Under the pieces are notes generated by a model. It was not told the DNA's origin. It ran no database searches and saw only the letters and a list, made by a program, of their open reading frames with translations. The position numbers and the translations under genes are program-made. Positions 1 through 7,946 of a stretch of DNA of 15,904 nt are shown here, piece after piece. The first letter of the stretch is position 1. Every line of letters starts with the position of its first letter. The stretch comes from Auxenochlorella pyrenoidosa (taxonomy: Eukaryota; Chlorophyta; Trebouxiophyceae; Chlorellales; Chlorellaceae). The DNA is taken from NCBI GenBank assembly GCA_001430745.1, contig KQ482042.1:2915680-2931583 (forward strand), given 5' to 3'.

Positions 1-225
1 GGGGGGGGGGGGGCGGCGCGCGGGGGGGAGTTGCATGGCCGGGGCCAGGCCGTCATACGAGTGCCTCGACTGCAGTGCCACAAGTGGCAATAGCCTCAAG
101 TGCCAATAGCCTCAGCAGCTGCATGCTGTAGGTCAGGCTGCCAGAAGGTCACGGTGCTGCCGCTGCTTGACTGCTGCAGCGCTCCCACGCCGCACATTCT
201 GCCCTGGCCCCCCCTCCCTGGCCAG
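1..225 (+). other. Probable intron upstream of the first visible RBM25 exon
   Basis: This stretch starts with a run of 13 G and ends in a pyrimidine-rich tract followed by CCAG at 222-225, which fits a 3' splice site for the exon at 226. I see no convincing coding segment in it. It holds a short tandem repeat (listed separately). The upstream exons of the RBM25-like gene, which should encode an RRM, are not in the window. The G-run at the very start could also be an assembly edge. Confidence 0.5.
81..112. repeat. Two-copy 16-bp tandem repeat
   Basis: Two adjacent 16-bp units, CAAGTGGCAATAGCCT and CAAGTGCCAATAGCCT, differ at one base. They lie in the presumed intron before the first visible RBM25 exon. 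No function is evident. Confidence 0.85.
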
Positions 226-2666
226 GCCACCGAGGAGTTTCTGGCCTGGTTCAAGGAGCAGCAGCGCAAGGAGCAGCAGCCAGCAGAGGGCGCCGGGGAG
301 GCGCCTGATGGCAAGCCCGCCCCCAGCGGCGCCGACGCCATGTCTGCAGCCGCCGACGCTGCCCTGGGGCGCGTCATGGAGCTCATCAGCCAGCGGCCGC
401 CCGTGGCCAGCAGCAATGGCGGCGGCGTGGAGGCTGCATCTGCCGCGGCAGCCGCCGACACCTTCCTGTCTGGTCTGTCTGGCGGCGGGGCTTCTGAGGC
501 AGGGGCTCGTGACCGCGACAGGGACGGCGCCGACCGCAAGCGGCAGCGGGAGGCGGAGCGCGAGGCGGAGCGCGAGACGGAGCGTGAGCGGCAGCGGCAG
601 CGGCGCGAGGAGGCACGCCGCGCTGAGGCAGAGGAGCGCGCATACCGCGAGGCTGTGCGGCAGTGGGAGGAGCATGAGCGGTGGGTGGCCGGCAGGCTGG
701 GCAGCCTTGAGCCCTGTCAGCATTCGCATGAGCTCAGCTGCGTGCGGATGCTGGCATGCTGTGGCGACGTCTGCTTGCGGCTGCGGCTGCAGCTGTCCTG
801 TGAGGGAGGCAGGAGATGCTGGGTGACCGGCATGCTGCTGTGTGCAGCTGGAGGCAATGTGTAATGCTGATTCCTGCTCGTGCCTGCCTCCCGCCCCTCT
901 GTGCTGCCCGCCTGCTGCACTTGCAGGCAGCGCCAGCGGGAGCTGGAGAAGGAGCGCGACCGGCAGGCAGACCTGCTGCGAGAGCGACAGCGCCAGGTGG
1001 GGTGGCAGTGCTGGGACGCATGGTGCTGCTCACCTGCGGGCAGCGTGGGCCCGCTCCACCACGGGAGGTGGCCCGTGCAGCTGCGGTTGCTCGGCAGCGC
1101 GCAGAGCAGCGCGGCGTCGCCACGCTCCGACCCAAGCCCCCCCCCCCTCCCCACCCACCCCGCAGGTGCACGCCGACAACGAGGCCACCCACCCGGACAG
1201 CGACGAGGAGGAGGAGCCCTGGCGGCGGCGGCGCTACAGCGGCAGCCGCCGCGCGGTGGACCGGCGGCGGCGGCGCGAGGCCGAGCTGGCCGAGGACGCA
1301 GAGGACCGGCGGCACGAGGAGGCAGAGGCTGCGGCACGAGAGAAGGAGCAGGCAGCAGCTGCCGCTGCCACACCAGCGGGAGGGGACGCCGCTGGCGAGG
1401 CGGGCGGCGCCGCGTTTGGCGCCGACGACACCATCCTGCAGGCCATGCTGGCGGCAGTCAAGGCCAAGCCGGAGCCGGCTCCTGCCGCACCTGCGCCGGC
1501 TGCAACTGCAGCAGCAGCAGCCGGCAACGCGGCTGCAGGCAAGCGGCGGGTGGTGGCAGCATTTGGCGAGGACGAGGACGAGGAGAAGCCGCTGCGCAAG
1601 CTGGTTCCCATAAGGCGAGGCCTGGGAGGGATGCAGGGCCCTGGCAGCCTAGCACCAGCAGCACGCTTTCTTCTTGCCGTTGTGCACCGCTTTTGTCGCC
1701 TGCCTTAAGCGGAATTAGAACTGTGGTAGCATGCCAGTCAGCTTCCCCCAAAATTTGGCCCCGCTCAGTGTCTAGCCTTCGCTCCTAGTGAAGGCAGCAC
1801 TTAGAGCTTCACAGGCTGCGTCTAGCCCTGCCTGCCACCTGTGCGCCAACAAGGCTGCCATGTCTTGCTGCACAGCCCACACCGCAGCCGCCGCCCCCCT
1901 CACCTCCGCAGGTACTCTGACGAGGAGCTGAGGGCGCTGCAGCAGCAGCCTGAGGGCCAGCAGCAGCCAGCAGAGGCGCAGCAGGCAGCGCAGCCAGCGG
2001 CGCCCACGCCCGCTGCCGCGCCGGCAGACCCTGCAGCCCTGAAGAAGCAGCTGCTGCTGCTGATCCCCAAGGACCGGGCGGGGGTGTTTGGCTACCCCAT
2101 CAAGTGGGCGGTGCTGGATGCCGCGCCCGCGGTGCGAGACAAAATCTCGGGTGAGGGCTGCGGGGGTCGTTTGAGGCAGGGTGAGGGCATGCGGGCCAGA
2201 GGGGTTCTGGCATGGTGGCAGCCAAAGGGATTGGTCTCGGCATGCGCGGGGCTGGCAAGGCTGGCGTGTTTGGCCACGCCACGCCTGTAGGCAGGCTGCA
2301 CAGCGCCCGGCAGGGACGACCCTGCCGGGGTGTGCTGCGTGGCGACCGCTGCGTGCCCAAGCCAGTCCCCCGCTCAAGGGGGCCCACCATCCCGCCAGGG
2401 GGGCCCACGCCACCGCCTGGCCAACTCCCCCCCCCCCCCCCCCCTCCCCCCCTGCCCCGGCAGGCTGGGTGAGCAAGAAGGTGGGCGAGCTGCTGGGCGA
2501 GGAGCCGTCATTCTGCCGCTTCATCATGGAGCAGCTGGCCGGCCATGCCAGCGCTGAGTCCATGCTGGGCGCGCTGGCCGACGTGCTGGACGAGGACGCT
2601 GAGCCCTTCACCCTCAAGCTCTGGCAGATCCTCATCTACGAGCAGCTGAAGCTGGAGCGAGTGTAG
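226..2666 (+). CDS. RBM25: RBM25-like splicing factor, C-terminal part with PWI domain (5' partial)
   Basis: RBM25 is a nuclear U1 snRNP-associated splicing regulator with an N-terminal RRM, an Arg/Glu-rich middle and a C-terminal PWI domain that binds nucleic acid. Exons, all joining in phase: 226-680, 927-996, 1166-1614, 1912-2150, 2464-2666 (471 residues plus TAG). Fragment residues 1-13 read ATEEFLAWFKEQQ. A charged R/E/Q-rich region, probably coiled coil, follows at about 95-175. An acidic patch at about 180-190 and an Ala-rich linker precede the motif KLVPIRY at about 320-326, the counterpart of KLVPLDY in animal RBM25. The PWI domain spans about 355-465, with FGYPIKWAVLD at its start and KLWQILIYEQLKLE at its end. 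The RRM would be encoded upstream of the window. The intron at 1615-1911 uses a GC donor: phase and the conserved KLVPIRY junction require it. Homology is confident; the 5' extent is unknown. Confidence 0.9.
2427..2452 (+). repeat. Poly-C polypyrimidine tract
   Basis: A run of 18 C, one T and 7 C lies 11 bases before the acceptor of the last RBM25 intron (2151-2463). It serves as the polypyrimidine tract but is almost pure C where most eukaryotes use U-rich tracts. Homopolymer length may vary or be mis-assembled. Confidence 0.85.
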
Positions 2667-2728
2667 CCGGGCTGCAAGGCAGGGGAGGGGTGCTGCGCCC
2701 ATGCCCGGGCTCTGGCCTCGGGGCGCCA

Positions 2729-2733
2729 TGTAA
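2729..2733 (+). terminator. TGTAA poly(A) signal of the RBM25-like gene
   Basis: TGTAA lies 63 nt after the stop codon. TGTAA is the usual polyadenylation signal of chlorophyte algae, and the distance to the stop is typical. Cleavage would be expected roughly 10-20 nt further on. Confidence 0.7.
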
Positions 2734-2916
2734 GCTGAAGCACCTTGGCCGAGTGCTGCAAGGACCGCGCATGATTGAGGGGGAAGGACTTGGTCCGTGG
2801 TCACACAGGTGTTTGCATGCCGGCAGGCAATGAAGGCAGGTCTGCAGCGGGCTTCTGTGAGCTCCATTGCCATAGAGAAGCAGCTGGCCCTGCGTGGCGG
2901 GGGGAGCATGGAATTG

Positions 2917-2936
2917 CATGTTTGGGCACAAACATG
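2917..2936. repeat. Perfect 8-bp inverted repeat with 4-nt spacer
   Basis: CATGTTTG and CAAACATG are separated by GGCA. The repeat sits about 250 bp downstream of the RBM25 stop and 130-260 bp upstream of the possible starts of gene 2. It could be a dyad protein-binding site or a small hairpin; chance is also possible. Confidence 0.6.
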
Positions 2937-3179
2937 TTATCCACAGCTATGGGTTCGATCTCTTCAAGATGCCGTCTGATGTCACTCGATGAGCAGTTCA
3001 GCTTGCAGTGAAGTATTCAAATTTGAGCCTGCGCCGTGCCGCGAGGTGGCGTGAGGTCCCCGGCCAACATGCCCTGCTCATGTCGGACAGCACAATGGTT
3101 CTCCGCGACTCTTAGAAGTCGGACCTCTTGTTTGCGTCCGCAGTGCACTGCTCCGCTCGAGAGAATCCTCAGTGGACAC

Positions 3180-4934
3180 ATGGGCTTGCTTGAGGTGTGC
3201 GTGCCCGCGCTCCCGGTTCTCCTGGCGGAAGGTTTCTCAAAGTTTGCATGTTGCAATCGCCAGGTGCCGGCTGCTGCTGCCAGCAGCGCTGCAGTCTCAC
3301 AGCATTGCTGCCGACTGCAGCCACACTGCTGCCGCCGCCCCCTGCCCGGCTCGCTGCCAAGCTGCACTAATCTTTCAGGTTCATGCGTGCTGCAGATTCC
3401 CCATGCTGGCAACTGGCAAGATCAATGTCGCTGCAAGTTGCTCCGCAAGTTGGCTTGGAGCCTGTCGGTGCTAGCCTTGTTCAGCCTGCCTGCAGCCTGC
3501 GGAGGCCAGCTCGCCGCGGGCACCTGCCCATTTCCTGACAGCACCAGCTTAACCGCCGCTGGCAGCGGCGGCTTGCGGTTGGAAGCTTCTGGCGGCGCTC
3601 TGCAGGCCCGGGGGCCCACGCTGGTGGTCTACGTGTTCTCGGGCACAGACCCCGCATATGCAGACAACCTGCGCTTCTTTGTGGACGAGGCTGTCCAGGC
3701 AAGAACGGTTGCTTGATGTTGCGCACTCACAACCTTCTACAATGCTGGCCCCGGCCCTCTGGCAGTGCTTTTTCAGAGGCGTGTGGTCACCCGTTGCCAG
3801 TCTACCCTGATCTTGCAATCCCCCACAGGCTGGCGATGGCTGCGAGTACATCTTTGTGTTGCAGCAGGGCACCGGCTCAACGCAGCCTGAACATCTGCCA
3901 GCGCTGCCGTCAAATGCGCGATACCTGCCTCACCCCAACGAGTGCTACGATCTGGGCACGGTGGGCTGGGTGCTGGACCAGCAGGCCAACCTGTCGAGCT
4001 TTGCCTACGTTGTGTGGCTCAACTCCAGCGTGCGCGGCCCCTTCCTGCCGGCATACCTGCGGGGCAAGATGCACTGGACAGAGCCGCTGCTGTCAAAACT
4101 AACAGATAGTGTCAAGCTGGTGAGCAGCCGCACATTTTTGGGCCTCTACTCTACCCTGCCTGCTGACAGAGGCCCTGGTGTGTCTGTTCTGCCCTCCATG
4201 TTTTGTGGCCGCTGTGTGTGGCCGGGCCCTGTGGCCCAGCCCCTGCCGCAGCTGTGCATTCACAGCCTTTGCCCCGCTCCCCAGACGCCACGCAACGCCC
4301 CACTCACCCCTGCAGGTGGGCCCGACCGTCAACTGCGGCGGCGTGCTGGGCCGCCACTCTCCCGGCACCCCCCACCTCCAGTCCTACCTGCTGGCCACCG
4401 ACGCCGTGGGGCTGGGCGTGCTGCGCGCCGTGCTGCGCTGCCTGGACGACAAGTTCGACACGGTGCTGGCGTCGGAGATGGGCGCCACAGCAGCAGTGCT
4501 GGCAGCTGGGTACAGCTTCGATTCGCTCATGCTTCGCTACCAGGTGGGAGCGGCTGCAGCTGGTGTGAGGGTGTTGGCAGCTGGGGCGCGGGCACCAAGC
4601 ACATGTGCAATCTGCAACTGCATGCTGATCTGAAAGTGGTCCCCAGTTAGCGCAACTGGACGGCTGCCGACTTGCTCTGCCCTGCCTGCAGGGCGTGGAC
4701 TGGAGAGATGTTGCCGCTCGCAACCTCAGGTGCAACGACGCGTACGACCCCGTGTACACCGGCTGGAATGGCGGCATCGACGTCGACCCGCTGGAGGTCA
4801 TGTTTGTGAAGGTCAAGGAGGGGCAGAGCGCTGCCAAGTGGCTAAACACCAAGACCGCTGTCAAGTTTGCAGAATGGATGCGGCTGAAGCCTGGCACCCC
4901 AGAATGGTTGACTGCGTTCACTGCTGGGCCTTGA
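3180..4934 (+). CDS. Putative secretory-pathway glycosyltransferase-like protein (rhamnan-synthesis-F-like)
   Basis: Supported exons: (3180 or later)-3698, 3829-4119, 4316-4543, 4692-4934, all phase 0; 426 aa if read from the ATG at 3180. A basic segment (KLLRKLAW) followed by a hydrophobic run (SLSVLALFSLPAACGG) looks like a signal peptide or type II anchor, so the product probably enters the ER/Golgi or is secreted. Later segments include LVVYVFSGTD, YVVWLNSSVRGPFLPAYL, VGPTVNCGG and HLQSYLLATDAVGL. The 'N-S-x-x-GP' and 'QSY' patterns resemble bacterial RgpF/rhamnan-synthesis-F proteins; this link comes from memory of motif style and is tentative. The first intron has a GC donor (CAG/GCAAGA). 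The N-terminus is unsettled: other in-frame options are ATG 3069 or an intron at 3195-3395 joining MGLLE to the segment before the signal sequence. The gene is convergent with the next one. Confidence 0.72.
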
Positions 4935-5064
4935 GCTGTTGCTCTCAAAACAAAGACTCACGCTTGCACACCTGGCCACATTCAAATGTCCCCGCTTTAC
5001 AAGAAGAATCAAGCAGATCACTTCCACAAGGGCAGGGCATGCCCCGGAACAAGTGGCTGCAGTG
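4935..5064. other. 130-bp convergent intergenic gap
   Basis: This is the whole space between two facing stop codons. It must hold both 3' ends, or the transcripts overlap. Only the minus-strand gene has a visible TGTAA signal here. Confidence 0.75.
4997..5001 (-). terminator. TGTAA poly(A) signal of the DUF5672 gene
   Basis: TTACA on the plus strand gives TGTAA on the minus strand, 64 nt past the stop codon of the minus-strand gene. Motif and spacing fit the chlorophyte polyadenylation signal. Confidence 0.65.
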
Positions 5065-6676
5065 TTAGGGGGGGAAGCGGGCCTGCCGCCAGGAACCCCA
5101 GAAGGAATCACTGGCGTCCAAGGATGACGAAACGTGCTCAGGCCCTGGCAGCGCCAGCGACACAGCCTCAGGGCAGTACAATAAAAAATCGAATGCGTCT
5201 TGAAACCAGTTTAACCGGTCATGTACGCGATGGGCGCCAAAGGAGCGCGCCCTGAAGGCATCCTGGGTGCAGAACGCTGCCACCCAGGATGCATTGGGTG
5301 GCGGGCGGCCAAAACCCATTGTGACGCACTCGGCAAAGAACAGGTCCTCCGGGTAGTTGGGTTTCACCAGGGGAGGGCCCCTGGCTGCCAGGCACTGCAG
5401 CGCCGCGCTCTTGCGGTGGAAGGACAGGCCGCCAGCGCCCCAGAAGGGGAAGAAGGGGTGGGTGCGCCGCCAGTGGCTATCAGGACCTACATTGCCATCC
5501 GGCGCCTGCAGGCAGTTGGGAGGATGACTGATGATCAGGCTTAAAAGGGTTGAATCAGGGCACTTGTCTTGGCATGCCATTGTATCCCTTCTGCCCCTCT
5601 TGCAGGATTGAAGGCGTCAGACAACAAACCAGCACCAGCTCACCGCCAAGCAGCCGATGTAGCCCAGGTGCTCAAAGTCGGAGATGGTGTGGGGCGACGT
5701 GCCGCACAGCACAGCGTCAGTCTGGAACACCAGCACGCGCTCGGCGTCAATCTGGGAAGCAGGGGCCGAGGCAGCGGCGACAGAGGGAAGGTTGGGACAG
5801 GGCAGCCAATGCTGTGCTCGGCAGCTGCTTCTGGAGGGCGGTCCCCTTGTGAATGTGGCAGAGCATGCAGGCTAACACGCCATCCATTTTCAGGGCTAAC
5901 ACGCGGTGGAGCAGGGCCTTGGCCCGGGCTACCATGTCAGAGCGGCGGCGCAACGTGCAGACCTGGCTGCTCGTTGGCGCCTGTCCGCCCTGCTTGGCTG
6001 GCACCATGCGCCTGCCTGCGTACCTTGTTCCAGAACTCTTTGGGGCTCTTGAGCAGCGCATTGTAGTCGTCCGGCGACAGGTCATCCGCTGGCAGGGCCA
6101 CAAGGTGCACCGCTCGGCGGCGCTCGATGCCGCCCGCCGCCTGGCGCGCGTGCGCCGCCCCCGCCTGGCCGTGGAAGACGTACAGGTCGTAGCGCGGCGG
6201 CATGTGCTGGTCAAAGTTGCGCAGGACGTAGCCCAGGTGGGGGTGCTGGCGAGGCTCCACTATCACCATGGCGCTCCTTGGGCTGCGGGACCACCAGGAT
6301 TGCAAGGCTTCAGGTCTGGCGTGCGTGTGCTTCATGTGTGCGTTGTGAACATGCTGGAACGCGCTCTGGCACGGCTACACCTTACCTGGTAGGTGGAGTC
6401 TCGGCTACCACTTCAGCCGCAGCGCCGCACCCATGCACTGCAAACATGGGCGTCCGAAGGGGTGAGGTAGTGGCACGGCAGGTGGACCTCTTGACTGGCC
6501 CAGCGATGTTTACCCTCGACCTTCTCAGAAATTTGTAGCGGCCGAGCCCAGGCCTCACCAGCTGCTGCCGCCGTGAGGGCAGGGACGACCACAAGCATGA
6601 TTAAACGCTGGCACGCAATAATGCTCCATGGCCTCCCAACACAAGGCCATCTGTGACTAAGCACGAATGCTGCCAT
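5065..6676 (-). CDS. DUF5672-domain protein (putative glycosyltransferase-like)
   Basis: Five exons on the minus strand, joined in phase: 6676-6559, 6437-6386, 6282-6024, 5751-5644, 5505-5065, giving 325 aa. The N-terminus has a hydrophobic run (LIMLVVVPALTAAAA, about residues 25-39) that looks like a signal peptide or type II anchor. The domain starts with AMVIVEPRQHPHLGYVLRNF (about 60-80). It continues with YDLYVFHG, FWNK joined by splicing to IDAERVLVFQTDAVLC (about 140-157), ISDFEHLGYIGC, GAGGLSFHRKSAALQCL and YPEDLFFAECV. These match the DUF5672 layout known from algae and fungi: an FQTD motif, a GGLS motif, then PED-FF. The substrate is unknown; a Golgi glycan role is inference. The ATG at 6598 could also be the start and would place the hydrophobic run first. 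The other intron donors are ordinary GT, including the window's only GTA donors. Confidence 0.85.
5258..5292. repeat. Strong hairpin-forming inverted repeat inside a coding exon
   Basis: GCATCCTGGGTG and CACCCAGGATGC form a perfect 12-bp stem separated by 11 nt. Inside the loop CAG can pair with CTG around AACG, leaving one bulged C. It lies in the last exon of the DUF5672 gene, across codons for ASWVAAFCTQDA. The pairing is seen directly; a function is not established. Confidence 0.8.
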
Positions 6677-7815
6677 CAGCGCGGCGGCCCCCGCAGCCAG
6701 GCGGGTCACGCCGCTGTCAGCCGGAGCTCTGCGCCGGGCATACGCTTCTCTGCTATCGACCTAGGCTGTCAGCTGCTCTTGCAAGGCGGGAGGCCGGCAG
6801 CAGGAGTCGTAGGTCCTGCGCAAACCGCGGGAGAGCGGGAACGAGCCCTGCTCCGAACGGGCGCAAAACACAGCGAGTTTTGGGAGTCTGTGCTTTAGGT
6901 TGCTTTAATGGGTGGTCGAGGACGATGTGTCTAGAGCTGGCGTGTGCCACCAATGGACACAGCCAAAGGCATGAACGCCAGTGTCTCGGTTTTGGACCCA
7001 ACACCTTCCTGCCTGATAGTTCTAACGGTTTCAGCGTTGCGACATGCGCCAAACGAGCTTCACGGTGACTGAGTGACCTGCCCGAATTGCCAGCTGCCGC
7101 CATCTGGCGCAGCCCATGGCCAGACCTGTCCCTGAACATTGCGAAAAACAATGCGAAAAAAATGCCATGGAGGATATCCAGGGTGCTTGCAGTTTGGTCT
7201 TGTTGGATAGCCCTCCTATTGGTCGCAGGGTGGAACACAGCATGAATGGGCAATGAGCAGGGCAGTCTTACAGTACTTGCCTGCAAGCCCAACCACGTTG
7301 GGTCCTGGAGGATCCTCCCCACATGTCGCATGCATGTGAGATTCGTGTTTCTTGCATGCGCCCTGACCTGCTACCACAAAGCACTGCCTTTGACAAACAA
7401 GGAATGGTGCCATCTGTGTCAACGAGGTGTCTGCATCTGTTAGCGGTGATGTTTTTTCTGCACGTCCCGCTATCCCCCAAGGCATGTGCAGCAGCCCCGA
7501 CTGCCAATGCACTGCAGCCTGCCTTCCAGCTGCAGAGACAGGAGGAAGTTAAGAGGAAGCGCCACAGAAGGGGTGTCAAAATGCTGACATCCGCGTCACT
7601 TCGTGATCACCGTTTTTGAAAGGGGCACCCGAAGGGTTTGAAGGGTGCTGACACTCGATGGCTGAGCGCGTGTGCCGATGAGCAAGCCGGCCCCCAAGCC
7701 ACAGTCCTGCGGGCCGCATGCATGCATCACTGACAAGTCTCGCGTGCGTGCTGCACTGTGGACCATGCTCAGATTCAATTGTTAAAGGAAGAGGCAATTC
7801 AGCAGCTTGGGTAGC
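6677..7815. other. Gene-poor stretch upstream of the DUF5672 gene
   Basis: About 1.1 kb with no open frame showing recognisable family features, exon-like phase structure or the strong GC codon bias of the neighbours. It should contain the DUF5672 promoter at its left end and the TFB2 3' end at its right. It is visibly less GC-rich than the gene bodies. Small features include GGAGGATCCTCC (a 12-bp palindrome near 7308) and a repeated GCGAAAAA motif near 7140. I found no tRNA or rRNA in it. Confidence 0.5.
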
Positions 7816-7820
7816 TTACA
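7816..7820 (-). terminator. TGTAA poly(A) signal of TFB2
   Basis: TTACA on the plus strand reads TGTAA on the minus strand, 127 nt downstream of the TFB2 stop codon. It is the first such motif after the stop. Confidence 0.65.
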
Positions 7821-7946
7821 ACGTGCAGTAGCCTTGCAGATCATGGACATGCGAGCAGCAGGGTGCAGGCGCAGCAAGCAGTGGCATAATTCCGCTGCCT
7901 GCCGAGCAACCCGTGCCCCGCTCGCTGATGGGCCATGGGCCCCGGC

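Larger units (their letters stand above)
2667..3179. other. Intergenic region between the RBM25-like gene and gene 2
   Basis: This region holds the RBM25 3' UTR and the probable promoter and 5' UTR of the downstream gene. Short open frames here lack codon structure or recognisable similarity. The only structured element I see is an inverted repeat at 2917-2936. No TATA box stands out. Confidence 0.5.

Noticed and set aside
860..864. TGTAA inside the first visible RBM25 intron
   Set aside because: It could act in premature polyadenylation, but downstream exons clearly continue the same protein and nothing supports use of this site.
2945..2965. GGTTCGATCTC resembling a tRNA T-arm
   Set aside because: No matching acceptor stem, anticodon arm or D-arm was found around it.
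2775..3011. Small plus-strand open frame between RBM25 and gene 2
   Set aside because: No similarity, no splice context and composition unlike the neighbouring coding exons.
3036..3180. Start of gene 2 at 3036
   Set aside because: That codon is GTG. In-frame ATGs are at 3069 and 3180.
5747..6214. Minus-strand open frame containing MVARAKALLHRVLALK
   Set aside because: The stretch is the third intron of the DUF5672 gene; splicing FWNK to IDAERVL restores the domain exactly without it.
6559..6709. Start of the DUF5672 protein at 6709
   Set aside because: The codon there is GTG, not ATG. The first in-frame ATG is 6676, so the shorter start was used.
7323..7619. Possible small gene in the gene-poor island
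   Set aside because: The open frames on both strands are short, mutually overlapping and without recognisable motifs.
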